The notes below the pieces were generated by a model. The model was not told the origin of the DNA. It searched no databases and saw nothing but the letters and a program-made list of their open reading frames with translations. A stretch of DNA of 64,000 nucleotides from an uncultured Nitrospiraceae bacterium (GTDB taxonomy: Bacteria; Nitrospirota; Thermodesulfovibrionia; Thermodesulfovibrionales; Dissulfurispiraceae). Positions 11,098 to 19,752 of the stretch are shown one piece after another. The DNA is taken from NCBI GenBank assembly GCA_903822005.1, contig CAIJNL010000036.1, positions 62,001-126,000 on the forward strand, in the 5' to 3' direction. Both the position numbers and the translations under genes were made by a program. Position 1 is the first letter of the stretch. Every line of letters begins with the position of its first letter.

Positions 11098-12101
11098 GGG
11101 TTAAAACTTATATTTCTGTATTTATAGCTATTTCGCCTTTTGCGGCGGGCTGGGTTGCGCTTTTTTTGGGCGCTTATGAGCTTGCTCCCATGCAGGTGCT
11201 CAGGTCACTGGCAGAGGGCATTGGATTGCTGACGGGCCTGCCTGATTCGCCTGAACGGGCGGTAGTGTTTGATATAAGGCTTCCGCGCGTCCTGCTTGCC
11301 GCACTGGTCGGAGTTGCGCTGTCGGCCTCGGGCGTTACGCTTCAGGGCATTTTCCGCAACCCTCTGGTTGATCCATACATTCTTGGCATATCGGCAGGCG
11401 CTGCGCTCGGTTGTGCCCTGTCTGTTGGCTTTATGCCTGACGTGCCGGTCCAATTCCTCGCTTTTGTATTCGGGGTGCTCGCTGTTATGCTCGCTTATAC
11501 GATGGCCAAAACCCAGGGCGAGATTTCGCGGCTTCCGCTTATTCTCTCGGGCATCATAATGTCTGCCTTTTTTACGGCTATGCTGTCGATAATTAAGTTT
11601 CTGGTCGATCCAATGAAACTGCAGAGCATAGTATTTTGGCTTATGGGAAGTTTTGCACTTGCTGACTGGAAACTTGTCGGCATTGCAGCCATAGGCATAG
11701 GGCTGGGAATGCTTCCTTTGCTGCTCATGAGGTGGAGGATGAATGTAATGAGTATGGGTGAAGATGAGGCAAAGGGACTTGGCATTAACGTAAGCAGGGA
11801 CCGCATTATCTTCATTGCCGCTGCCACACTGGGCGTGAGCATAGCTGTATCTGTCAGCGGTATTATAGGCTGGGTGGGTCTTATGGTACCTCATCTTATC
11901 CGCATGATCGCCGGGCCCGATCACAAGAGTCTTTTGCCGCTAAGCATGGCAGGTGGGGCTACTTTCATGATTATTGCCGATACAATGGCGCGCAATCTTA
12001 CCGGTTACGATATACCGGTCGGGATCATTACAGCGATAATCGGCGCTCCATTTTTTGTTTATCTGATGAGAAAAGGCGGTACGGAGAGTTGGGGGAAGTA
12101 A
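11094..12101 (+). CDS. FecCD/BtuC-family ABC transporter permease
   Basis: The 335-residue membrane protein fits the ten-helix FecCD/BtuC family, which forms the channel for B12, haem or ferric siderophores. Typical segments are RLPRVLLAALVGVALSASG, GIFRNPLVDPYILGISAGA, ISGIIGWVGLMVPHLIRM and the final GYDIPVGIITAIIGAPFFV. Translation likely begins at TTG 11094, overlapping the tonB-like stop. The ATPase follows with a one-base overlap. Cobalamin is the likely substrate because a riboswitch-controlled btuB-btuF pair and a cobalt transporter lie in the same region; a siderophore remains possible. Confidence 0.9.
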   Translation: MRVKTYISVFIAISPFAAGWVALFLGAYELAPMQVLRSLAEGIGLLTGLPDSPERAVVFDIRLPRVLLAALVGVALSASGVTLQGIFRNPLVDPYILGISAGAALGCALSVGFMPDVPVQFLAFVFGVLAVMLAYTMAKTQGEISRLPLILSGIIMSAFFTAMLSIIKFLVDPMKLQSIVFWLMGSFALADWKLVGIAAIGIGLGMLPLLLMRWRMNVMSMGEDEAKGLGINVSRDRIIFIAAATLGVSIAVSVSGIIGWVGLMVPHLIRMIAGPDHKSLLPLSMAGGATFMIIADTMARNLTGYDIPVGIITAIIGAPFFVYLMRKGGTESWGK

Positions 12102-12898
12102 TGCTCAGGATCGAAAATCTGACATTTCGGCACGCGCATCATGAAGCTGATATTCTGCATAGTGTTACTTTTGATGCGGGGCCGGGAAAGATCACAACGA
12201 TATTGGGACCTAACGGCTCAGGCAAAACCACGCTGTTTCGATGCATTGCGGGACTATGGAAAATGAAAGAGGGCGCCGTGCTTTTTGAGGGCAGGACGCT
12301 GCGCGGTCTTTCGCCTGCGGAGAGAGCTCGCCTGCTTGCGATTGTGCCGCAGGAACACGAACCTCCGTTTCCTTATTCTGTTTTTGATATAGTTCTCATG
12401 GGCAGGGCAACTCATGTGGGTATATTTTCAGTACCGTCCAGGCGTGATTATGCGGCAGCTTATGATGCTATAGGCATTGCGGGCATTAGTCATCTGGCTG
12501 AGCGTCCCTATACAAGGATCAGCGGGGGAGAGCGGCAGCTTGTACTTATAGCCCGGGCCCTTGCCCAGGATTCCCCGATACTCATTCTGGACGAGCCTAC
12601 ATCCCATCTTGACTTCAGAAACCAGATAGTAATTCTTGAGAAGGTGCGTTCCATCGTGGCCGAAAGAGGACTTACAGCGCTTATGACTCTCCATGATCCC
12701 AACCTGGCGCTGCTTTTTTCTGATCATGCCATACTGATTAAAAATGGTTCCGTGATAGCAGACGGAAATCCCCAGGAAGTGATTTCAGCGCAGAATCTGC
12801 TTGAGATGTACGGTATTTCTGTAGATGTATTGAGGAATAATGGTATGGGTTTTATTTGCCCTAAGATAGACCGGGCCACCGGGAGGTACACAGGGTGA
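12101..12898 (+). CDS. FecE/BtuD-like ABC transporter ATPase
   Basis: The 265-residue ATP-binding subunit pairs with the FecCD-type permease. Walker A is GPNGSGKTT, the ABC signature ISGGERQLVLIARAL, and Walker B LILDEPTSHLD. ATG 12101 is chosen because GGGGGAAG precedes it and the codon overlaps the permease stop (TAATG); an in-frame TTG at 12089 is less likely. Substrate inferred as cobalamin or an iron chelate from context. Confidence 0.92.
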   Translation: MLRIENLTFRHAHHEADILHSVTFDAGPGKITTILGPNGSGKTTLFRCIAGLWKMKEGAVLFEGRTLRGLSPAERARLLAIVPQEHEPPFPYSVFDIVLMGRATHVGIFSVPSRRDYAAAYDAIGIAGISHLAERPYTRISGGERQLVLIARALAQDSPILILDEPTSHLDFRNQIVILEKVRSIVAERGLTALMTLHDPNLALLFSDHAILIKNGSVIADGNPQEVISAQNLLEMYGISVDVLRNNGMGFICPKIDRATGRYTG

Positions 12899-13728
12899 TT
12901 GCACTTACGCATCTGACCAAAACTTACGGGCAGGTTATGGCAGTGAACGACGTATCGTTCAGCGTTGGAAAAGGCGAGGTATTCGGCCTTCTGGGGCCGA
13001 ACGGCGCCGGCAAGACGACTACAATCAAGATGCTGACGCTTCTGAGCAGGCCGACCGGGGGTGGTGCAACTATCGACGGATGCGATATTGAGACGCGAAG
13101 GAAGGACATAAAAAAGCGTATCAGCGTGGTCCCCCAGGAGAACAATCTTGACCGGGAACTCACTGCATATGAAAACCTGATGATCTACGGCATGCTCCAT
13201 TCAATATCCGACCGCGTGAGGAAGATTCAGCAATGCCTCGAGCTTGTCGCCCTTTGGGACCGCCGGGACAGCGTCATAAGCAGTTTTTCAGGGGGTATGC
13301 AGCGCCGGCTCCTTATTGCCCGTGCCCTGCTGACCGAGCCTCTGGTGCTGTTTCTGGATGAGCCATCGATTGGTCTCGATCCACTGATCAGGCGGCAGAT
13401 ATGGGACATCATTCGCAAGACCAGGATAGACGGCCGCACTGTAGTTATTACTACACATTATATTGAAGAGGCCGAGGCGCTGTGCGACCGCGTCGGAATA
13501 CTCGCGAAAGGGTCCCTTATCGCAATTGATTCGCCTTCAAACCTCAAGTCCATGGTCGGCGAATTTATTGTCGAATTTATAAATGGCGACGGAAAACTAA
13601 TCCAGCACATATGCAGGGACCGGGAAGAGGCCCACGCAGTCGCTAAAGGCACGGAACAGGCAGTTACAATCAGAAAAACGAATCTTGAGGATGTCTTTGT
13701 AAAATTGACTGGGGAGCGCATAGAATGA
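12895..13728 (+). CDS. ABC exporter ATPase (DrrA/CcmA-like)
   Basis: The 277-residue protein is an ATP-binding subunit of the ABC-2 type, with Walker A GPNGAGKTT, signature FSGGMQRRLLIARALL and Walker B LFLDEPSIGLD, followed by a C-terminal region typical of DrrA-like exporters. GTG 12895 overlaps the previous stop by 4 nt. The next gene encodes the matching permease. Unlike the preceding importer genes, ABC-2 systems usually export drugs, lipids or polysaccharides, so this operon joins two transporters of different direction; its cargo is unknown. Confidence 0.9.
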   Translation: MIALTHLTKTYGQVMAVNDVSFSVGKGEVFGLLGPNGAGKTTTIKMLTLLSRPTGGGATIDGCDIETRRKDIKKRISVVPQENNLDRELTAYENLMIYGMLHSISDRVRKIQQCLELVALWDRRDSVISSFSGGMQRRLLIARALLTEPLVLFLDEPSIGLDPLIRRQIWDIIRKTRIDGRTVVITTHYIEEAEALCDRVGILAKGSLIAIDSPSNLKSMVGEFIVEFINGDGKLIQHICRDREEAHAVAKGTEQAVTIRKTNLEDVFVKLTGERIE

Positions 13729-14501
13729 AGAGCCTTCAGGGATTTGAAGGGATGGGCAGGTATCTTGATTGGTATCCCGTTTTTCTCAGGGAAATGCTTC
13801 ATTTCAGGCGCAAGTTACTTAAGCTTGGGTATCTCTTCTCGGCAATGGTGGTGCCTGTCATATATCTGGTAACCTTTGGACTCGGAATGGGCAGAAATGT
13901 GCAGATGCAGGGTACCGACTATCTCAGTTTTCTGCTGCCGGGCCTCGTGGCCATGAGTTCAATGAATAACTCTTACACCTGGGTCGCGAGTTCGCTGAAC
14001 CTGAACCGCCTCTATTTCAAGACCTTTCAGGTGCTGGTCCAGTCTCCGATCAGTTCGTCTTCTATAATGATAGGGGAGGTGCTTGCCGGAGTAGTGAAAG
14101 GCCTCTTTGCCTCATTTCTGATAATGGCAGTCGGCTTTGTCTTAGCGCGGAATTTTTCTATCACTCCTTTATTTGTAACCGTGCTGCTCCTTAACTGCAT
14201 GCTATTTGCGAGCTTTGGCGTTATTACAGGAATGATTACAACTTCGCATGAGGACACCTCAACCTACAATAACTTTTTCATCCTGCCGATGGCCTTTTTC
14301 AGCGGGACTTTTTTCCCGGTCGACAGGATGCCTGAGGGACTGCGCGCAATTGTATATTTGTTTCCTCTCACACATACAAATATTGTGATAAGGAAGTCGT
14401 CGCTGGATATAGAGGCGTTAATCTCTCTTGCGGTTCTTCTATTTTATCTGATAGTCTTTTTTGCTTACGGTTCGAGGCTCATCAGGAAATATAGCGAGTA
14501 A
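13725..14501 (+). CDS. ABC-2 type transporter permease
   Basis: The 258-residue membrane protein has about six hydrophobic helices and the ABC-2 family segment FFILPMAFFSGTFFPVDRMP followed by LTHTNIVIRKS near the C-terminus. Its start overlaps the ATPase stop by 4 nt, so the two form an exporter. It is the last gene of the run that begins at rplU, and a strong terminator follows. Confidence 0.9.
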   Translation: MKSLQGFEGMGRYLDWYPVFLREMLHFRRKLLKLGYLFSAMVVPVIYLVTFGLGMGRNVQMQGTDYLSFLLPGLVAMSSMNNSYTWVASSLNLNRLYFKTFQVLVQSPISSSSIMIGEVLAGVVKGLFASFLIMAVGFVLARNFSITPLFVTVLLLNCMLFASFGVITGMITTSHEDTSTYNNFFILPMAFFSGTFFPVDRMPEGLRAIVYLFPLTHTNIVIRKSSLDIEALISLAVLLFYLIVFFAYGSRLIRKYSE

Positions 14502-14572
14502 TGCTGGTTTGCAGTCAGGCAGATCACAGTTGACAACATTCTGAAGGCTCTGATAATCTATTCGTGAATGAG

Positions 14573-14625
14573 CCACGAAGGCTCCGCCTGGCCAGAAGGT
14601 CCGGGGAGTGATTCGTGGTTTTTTT
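14573..14625 (+). terminator. Rho-independent terminator after the ABC exporter
   Basis: Long hairpin with outer stem CCACGAA/TTCGTGG, inner pairs CTCC/GGAG and GGCC/GGTC around an AGAA loop, then a T-run of seven. It ends the rplU-to-exporter run before cbiM. Confidence 0.85.
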
Positions 14626-14708
14626 GTATTCTTTTGATGAAAGGCTAATTAGGCTTTCAAGATTATATTTATTGCTTCTCAAATTCAGCTTGGACAGGTG
14701 GTTGAGTT

Positions 14709-15398
14709 ATGCATATTCCTGACGGTTATCTGAGTCCTCAAACATATATCCCCCTGCTTGGTCTCGCTGCCGCTTTCTGGTCAGTGGCATTACGAAAGAT
14801 CAAAACCGGACTGTCGCATCGCTATATCCCGTATCTTGCAATGGCTGCCGCTTTTTCATTTCTTATCCAGATGTTCAACATACCGATTCCCGGCGGGACA
14901 ACGGGACATGCGGTGGGTGGAGCTATCATAGCCATTCTGCTTGGTCCATGGGCAGCGGTGATTGCTGTATCTATCGTACTTGTCATCCAGGCGGTTGTTT
15001 TCGGCGATGGAGGCATCACGGCTATTGGTGCCAACTGTTTCAATATGGCGGTAGTGCTGCCGTTTATTTCATATTGGGTATTCAGAATTATCTGCGGACC
15101 GGCCCGGACCGGGAAAAGAGTCAGGGCAGCCGCTTTCATGGCAGGCTATTCAGGGCTTTTCATGGCGTCAATTTCTACAGCCATACAATTTGGCATTCAA
15201 CCGCTGATCGCGCAGGATGCACAGGGATTGCCGCTTTATGCCCCGTATCCTCTGGCCATTGCGGTTCCGGCCATGGCAGTTGAGCACCTGCTGCTATTTG
15301 GGATACTCGAAGGTATAGTTACCGCGCTGATCCTGGGATATTTTATGAAACATGAGATGGACCTGATTTATGCCTTCAGGGAGATTAAAAATGACTAA
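14709..15398 (+). CDS. cbiM: Cobalt/nickel ECF transporter substrate-binding protein CbiM
   Basis: The 229-residue membrane protein begins MHIPDGYLSP, the conserved CbiM N-terminus whose backbone amide and His2 help bind Co2+ or Ni2+. Further family segments are PIPGGTTGHAVGGA and GDGGITAIGANCFNMAV. CbiM is the S-component of an energy-coupling-factor transporter; the neighbouring PDGLE protein, CbiQ and CbiO complete the complex. Cobalt is preferred here because B12 uptake genes surround it; nickel cannot be excluded. Confidence 0.95.
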   Translation: MHIPDGYLSPQTYIPLLGLAAAFWSVALRKIKTGLSHRYIPYLAMAAAFSFLIQMFNIPIPGGTTGHAVGGAIIAILLGPWAAVIAVSIVLVIQAVVFGDGGITAIGANCFNMAVVLPFISYWVFRIICGPARTGKRVRAAAFMAGYSGLFMASISTAIQFGIQPLIAQDAQGLPLYAPYPLAIAVPAMAVEHLLLFGILEGIVTALILGYFMKHEMDLIYAFREIKND

Positions 15399-15726
15399 AT
15401 TTCAGAAAAAACTCTGGATAGGGCTTGTGGTAATGGCGTTACTGAGTCCCATCGGCATTTTTCTGCCGCAGTTTTTTATGGCAGAGGGCGCCTGGGGGGA
15501 ATGGAGCTCTGAAAAACTGAAAGAGATGATGGGGTTTGTTCCTGCCGGTCTTGAAAGGCTTGCTGATCTCTGGAAAGCCCCAATAGCCGGCTATAATTTA
15601 GGCGGAGAGGGCGCATCAGTCTGGGTTCAGGGCCTGTGGTATATCGTATCCGGTCTTATAGGAATTCTTATTGTCGGATGCATCGCCTATTTCCTGGCCA
15701 GGATTATCAATCGTAATGCACCCTGA
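15391..15726 (+). CDS. PDGLE/CbiN-like small component of the cobalt transporter
   Basis: The 111-residue protein has two membrane helices (about 8-30 and 78-103) around a periplasmic loop containing GFVPAGLERLADLWKAPIAG, which matches PDGLE-domain proteins that replace CbiN/NikN beside CbiM. Its ATG lies inside the end of cbiM (8-nt overlap), preceded by GGGAG. Such subunits help metal loading of CbiM. Confidence 0.85.
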   Translation: MTKFQKKLWIGLVVMALLSPIGIFLPQFFMAEGAWGEWSSEKLKEMMGFVPAGLERLADLWKAPIAGYNLGGEGASVWVQGLWYIVSGLIGILIVGCIAYFLARIINRNAP

Positions 15727-16642
15727 TATACCGTCTTTTTTAACGAAGAAGGCGCTTCAACCGGCCATGCCGGTCAGGGGGCATTCTCGTACACTCTCTC
15801 AAATTGATCGCGGGATTGCAGGTTTCGCCAGGATAATCCATTACTCATTTATTCAGTGCGAACTTGCATCTCGCCGTGGAGTTCTTCAGTCACTCGATGC
15901 AAGAATTAAAGTGTCTTTCTGGATAGCACTTATCGTAACGATAAGTCTTAAGACGGATGTATTCAGTTTGAGCGTAATCGCTGCAGCAATTACGCTTCTC
16001 GCCGTACTTTCGAGGGTCAGTCTGCTTTTCCTGTATGGAAGGGTAATCCCGTTGGCCTTTTTTTTTGGTTTTCTTGTCTCGGCTCCTGCGATGCTTAACG
16101 TTATTTCAACCGGCCGTGTTGTTTTGCCGCTCTTCGAACTTTCGCGACCTTACGCATTCTGGATATATTTCGTGCCCCAGCATATTGGAATAACGGACGT
16201 GGGTATTAACATCTGCGCCAAGCTTACACTCCGTGTCTTCGCTTCTCTTTCTTTGTCTTTTCTTGTTGTTGCAACTACTTCATTCCCAGAAATAGTCCGG
16301 GCACTTAAGCTCTTCCGCTTGCCTGACTCGATCCTGCTTATTCTTACGCTGACCTACAAGTATGTATACCTGTTTGCACTGACAATAACAGACATGTATC
16401 GGGCAAAGAAGGCCAGACTTGTGCTTGGCACTTCCGCTTCCGAATTCCGGCAATGGTCTGCAGGCCGCATGGTAACTGTCTTTCGCAGGACAGAGCGAAG
16501 AGTCGACGATATTTATCGTGCCATGCTCAGCCGCGGTTTCTCGGGTGAATTACGACTCCTTGCGGGACATGCATTAAAACCCCTTGATATGGTTGGAGCT
16601 GTTGTGCTGACTTTCATTGTGTTAGCCGCTCTGCTCGTGTAA
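15716..16642 (+). CDS. cbiQ: ECF transporter T-component CbiQ
   Basis: The product is a transmembrane scaffold (308 residues from ATG 15716, which overlaps the previous stop) that links the metal-binding CbiM to the ATPase. It has about five helices in the C-terminal two thirds and the coupling-helix region with RAMLSRGFSGELRLL, the family's Ala-Arg-Gly motif area. The N-terminus is some 50 residues longer than usual, so the true start may be a later codon. cbiO follows 1 nt after the stop. Confidence 0.92.
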   Translation: MHPDIPSFLTKKALQPAMPVRGHSRTLSQIDRGIAGFARIIHYSFIQCELASRRGVLQSLDARIKVSFWIALIVTISLKTDVFSLSVIAAAITLLAVLSRVSLLFLYGRVIPLAFFFGFLVSAPAMLNVISTGRVVLPLFELSRPYAFWIYFVPQHIGITDVGINICAKLTLRVFASLSLSFLVVATTSFPEIVRALKLFRLPDSILLILTLTYKYVYLFALTITDMYRAKKARLVLGTSASEFRQWSAGRMVTVFRRTERRVDDIYRAMLSRGFSGELRLLAGHALKPLDMVGAVVLTFIVLAALLV

Positions 16643-16643
16643 A

Positions 16644-17459
16644 ATGAACCAGGTGAATATTTTCGAACTTTCAGATGTCAGTTACAGTTACCATAAGAGA
16701 TTCCCGGCACTGACAGATGTATCTCTATCGGTGCAGCGGGGTGAATGCTTTGCCGTCATCGGTTCCAACGGCAGCGGCAAATCTACTCTTCTACAGCTAT
16801 TTGCGGGGCTTTTGCATCCGCAGAAGGGCAGGATTATGTTTGATGGCAGGGAGTTGTCAGAACAGGCCCTTAAGCATGACTCGTTCAGACAGGTATTTCG
16901 AAGCCGCGTCGGGTTCATTTTTCAGGACGCGGATGTCCAGCTTTTCTGCCCTACTGTTATTGACGAGCTTGTCTTTGGTCCGCTGCAACTCGGGCTCGAC
17001 GAGAAGACGGCAGTTGCACGTGCTGAAGAGATCATGGAGATGCTCCAGATAAGCCCTCTCAGGCATCGCCCCACGCACATGCTTTCGGGTGGTGAAAAAA
17101 AACGCGTAGCTCTCGGCTGTGTTCTCACCATGAATCCTGATATCCTACTTTTTGATGAACCTACAAATGGCCTTGATCCGCGCACCCAGGTTTTTTTACT
17201 TGAGCTGATGCTCGCGCTGAATGAAGCAGGCAAGACAATAATAATAGCCACGCACGATCTTGGTCTGGTCGGAGAGATCCAGGCCCGCGTTGCCGTGCTT
17301 TCTGAAGAGCACAGGATTGAATGCATTGGCAGCGCCCGGGATGTGCTGCATAATGAGGAATTACTGCTGCGCGTTAACCTCATTCACCAGCATTTACATT
17401 TCCACGAAGGCAAGAAACACAGCCACATCCACTCACACTATCTTTTCCATAAACACTGA
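16644..17459 (+). CDS. cbiO: Cobalt/nickel ECF transporter ATPase CbiO with His-rich tail
   Basis: The 271-residue ATPase has Walker A GSNGSGKST, Q-loop FIFQDADVQLFCPTV (typical of ECF ATPases), signature LSGGEKKRVALGCVL and Walker B ILLFDEPTNGLD. It powers cobalt or nickel uptake with CbiM and CbiQ. The last 25 residues contain about ten histidines (HQHLHFHEGKKHSHIHSHY), an extension beyond the ATPase fold that could bind the transported metal. It ends the cbiM operon; a gap of 184 nt follows. Confidence 0.95.
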   Translation: MNQVNIFELSDVSYSYHKRFPALTDVSLSVQRGECFAVIGSNGSGKSTLLQLFAGLLHPQKGRIMFDGRELSEQALKHDSFRQVFRSRVGFIFQDADVQLFCPTVIDELVFGPLQLGLDEKTAVARAEEIMEMLQISPLRHRPTHMLSGGEKKRVALGCVLTMNPDILLFDEPTNGLDPRTQVFLLELMLALNEAGKTIIIATHDLGLVGEIQARVAVLSEEHRIECIGSARDVLHNEELLLRVNLIHQHLHFHEGKKHSHIHSHYLFHKH

Positions 17460-17496
17460 CCGGTCAAATCAAAGAATATTTCGCCAAGTTTTTCTT

Positions 17497-17526
17497 TTGC
17501 CGGCAAATGCCTCAATCTGTTAAAAT
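17497..17526 (+). promoter_or_regulatory. Possible promoter before the 7TM protein
   Basis: TTGCCG (17497-17502) and TAAAAT (17521-17526) with an 18-nt spacer; the -35 lies in a 12-bp palindrome TTTGCCGGCAAA. Weak evidence. Confidence 0.3.
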
Positions 17527-17643
17527 ATAAATTCTGCGTATTGAATTTAATGGGCTGTTGCTGAATTCCAGGCTTCCGTTTGAATAAGAAACGGGGGGGC
17601 ATTGGCCGGTTTTCATAATAGCAGGTAATTCATCGAGACTTTT

Positions 17644-18522
17644 ATGAACATTTATCCAGACATAAGAACAGTTCTCTTTTTTGCAAGCCTCATAGGGCTG
17701 GTGGTATCTCTCACATTTGTCTATGTGCTGAAAACACGCAAGACCTATGAGGGATTCCAGTTTTGGATGATAGCATCTCTTTCAAGTTTTTTTGGGGTCT
17801 TGCTTGTCAGCCTTCGCGGATTGATCCCCGACATTTTCTCAATCGTACTCGGCGGAACTTTGATCGCAAGCTTTATGGTTTATATTGCATACGGAATCAA
17901 TTTATTCATCGGAAGGGCCGCAAAAAAAGGACTATATCTCATCCCGGTAGGACTCACGGCCGTGGCCCAAGCATATTTCACTTACATTTATCCCAGCGTT
18001 AATGCCCGGACTATAGTCATCAGCATCGTTATTGCTGTACTCGATTTATGGTGTGCGGCTTTAGTCTATCGCGGAGTGTCCCGGAAAATGGGGGGACCAT
18101 GTCTTTTCCTGATTGCCGCTTTTATGATTAGTGCTGGGCTGAATGTAATTCGCTTTATATGGGTGGCCCTGGTTGATCCATATTTATCTGATTTTATGTC
18201 GTCGGCAGGACTGCATGGAATTCTGCTCATTATCATTACCGGAATTCACCTTGCTGTAGCCGTAGGTCTTATTCTTCTTAATTTTCAGCGCGTCGAACAG
18301 GATTTAAAAGATTCGCTCGATGAGATCAAGGTACTTAGAGGCATAATCCCTATCTGCGCTTCCTGCAAGAAAGTCCGTGATGACAAAGGTTACTGGAACC
18401 AGATCGAATCCTATATTCGAGATCGCTCCGAGGCTGAATTTACGCATGGTATCTGCCCTGATTGCGTTGAAAAGCTTTACCCCGGCTATACAGAAGGAAT
18501 GCAAAATAAAAAAGCACGATAA
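17644..18522 (+). CDS. Seven-helix membrane protein with C-terminal Cys-rich IPIC...ICPxC motif
   Basis: I do not recognise a named family for the whole 292-residue protein. About seven hydrophobic helices fill residues 1-225, resembling the sensor part of 7TM signalling proteins. After a short helix (about 225-240, likely coiled) comes IPICASCKKVRDDKGYW and EFTHGICPDCVEKLYP. This pattern of two CxxC pairs is common at the C-terminus of bacterial histidine kinases and sensors and probably binds zinc or a cluster. There is no kinase or cyclase domain between them, so the Cys module seems joined directly to the membrane sensor. Start codon chosen is the first ATG; ribosome site weak. Confidence 0.75.
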   Translation: MNIYPDIRTVLFFASLIGLVVSLTFVYVLKTRKTYEGFQFWMIASLSSFFGVLLVSLRGLIPDIFSIVLGGTLIASFMVYIAYGINLFIGRAAKKGLYLIPVGLTAVAQAYFTYIYPSVNARTIVISIVIAVLDLWCAALVYRGVSRKMGGPCLFLIAAFMISAGLNVIRFIWVALVDPYLSDFMSSAGLHGILLIIITGIHLAVAVGLILLNFQRVEQDLKDSLDEIKVLRGIIPICASCKKVRDDKGYWNQIESYIRDRSEAEFTHGICPDCVEKLYPGYTEGMQNKKAR

Positions 18523-18543
18523 ATAGTTTCATTCCGATCACTT

Positions 18544-18559
18544 GATCAGTTGTCTGATC
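18544..18559. repeat. 16-bp palindrome, possible operator
   Basis: GATCAG-TTGT-CTGATC is a perfect inverted repeat in the 236-nt gap before the porin-like stub and GntR gene. No T-run follows. It may be a regulator site; no second copy was noticed. Confidence 0.3.
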
Positions 18560-18758
18560 CCCCCGATCCTATGGGGAACGGTTACTCGCCTGTTTTTTCC
18601 TTGGGGAGTTGTCCGCATAGCAGTCGTAAGTTCAACAAGAGATCGAAAGATAACTATTCTGGTATTATAAAGCTGTAATAAACAGATGTGTTGTAAGTTT
18701 CGGGGACTTGGGATGAATTTCGCATAATGTTTAATGTTCCAGTATCGGAGGTCTGCAA

Positions 18759-19016
18759 GTGGGCAAAATAATATTTTTTTCTATGGCATTTATCTCGCTC
18801 GTCTTTGCGACGGGATCATTTGCCATACAGGCCGAAATCCCGGCTTCTATACCGTCAAACGGTACCAAAAGTGTGGCAAGGGGCGGTACACAGGTAACAA
18901 TAGGTGGCGAGATCAGGGTCCGCGGCGGAAATGCTCAGAATACATCTGACTTCAACAGAAATGATTCTGCGGGCGGCACCTTTGTTGCGGCTGAAAAGCA
19001 GGGTAAAGGCAAATAG
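18759..19016 (+). CDS. Short exported protein resembling the N-terminus of a porin
   Basis: The 85-residue product starts at GTG 18759 with CGGAGG just upstream and has a signal peptide (about 1-25). The mature start, with KSVARGGTQVTIGGEIRVRG then NTSDFNRND, resembles the first beta-strand of trimeric porins of anaerobic Gram-negatives, but the frame ends in TAG after about 60 mature residues. No continuation exists downstream because the GntR gene starts 8 nt later. It is either a decayed porin left behind by a deletion or a short protein of unknown use. Confidence 0.55.
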   Translation: MGKIIFFSMAFISLVFATGSFAIQAEIPASIPSNGTKSVARGGTQVTIGGEIRVRGGNAQNTSDFNRNDSAGGTFVAAEKQGKGK

Positions 19017-19023
19017 CTCCATT

Positions 19024-19743
19024 ATGCTGAAATCACTTAAGGCAGTCGAAAAAAAACGGGCATACAAAGATGTTGTTGCGCAAATCCGCGCGCTTATAGA
19101 GAATGGGTATCTGAAGCAGGGCGACCAGCTTCCGACTGAGCGTGATTTGGGTGAGATGTTCAATGTGTCCCGTTCAACAATAAGAGAAGCGATTAGGTCC
19201 ATGGAATCGCTGAAACTTATTAAGAGTCCGAAGGGTGAGGGCGCCTATGTGCTTTCATCCAGTGAAGAAGACCTGGTGCACACGCTTGCGACTGAACTGA
19301 TTAAAGAAAATGACAGTATTTATGACATTTTTTATGTGCGCAGAATTATCGAGCCCCACGTTGGCGAGCTTGCCGCGGAAAAAGCCACAGCCGGGGAGAT
19401 TGAAAAGCTTGGGACTCTGCTTGCTTCGCAAGTGGAAGCCGTCGCCAAAGGAGAGAGTATTGCCAAATATGATATCCGGTTTCACGCGATCCTGGCTGAG
19501 ATGTCGAAGAATCCGGTATTGGTGCGTCTGCTAGCCGCGTTTTCTGATCTTTTGGAAGAGACCAGAAGTGAGTATCTACAGTATGAAGAACGTTCCCATG
19601 CATCCATTTCTGGACACAATGCGGTTTTTTCAGCCGTAAAAAACAGAAATGGCGCCGCTGCCCGGCTCGCTATGTGCGCGCACCTGGAAGAAATGGAGAC
19701 GATAGTGCTCGGGAAGAAAAGAAATATGTGTGATAAGGACTGA
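19024..19743 (+). CDS. FadR-family GntR transcriptional regulator
   Basis: The 239-residue regulator has a winged helix (about residues 1-75; LPTERDLGEMFNVSRSTIREAIRSM) and an all-helical FCD ligand domain (about 95-230; VRRIIEPHVGELAAE and later FHAILAEMSKNPVL). FCD proteins commonly bind carboxylates such as lactate, pyruvate or sugar acids, often with a metal. Upstream in-frame codons exist, but the conserved fold begins at ATG 19024. No metabolic gene is adjacent, so its target is unclear; the palindrome at 18544 is a candidate site. Confidence 0.9.
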   Translation: MLKSLKAVEKKRAYKDVVAQIRALIENGYLKQGDQLPTERDLGEMFNVSRSTIREAIRSMESLKLIKSPKGEGAYVLSSSEEDLVHTLATELIKENDSIYDIFYVRRIIEPHVGELAAEKATAGEIEKLGTLLASQVEAVAKGESIAKYDIRFHAILAEMSKNPVLVRLLAAFSDLLEETRSEYLQYEERSHASISGHNAVFSAVKNRNGAAARLAMCAHLEEMETIVLGKKRNMCDKD

Positions 19744-19752
19744 GCGCAGAAA

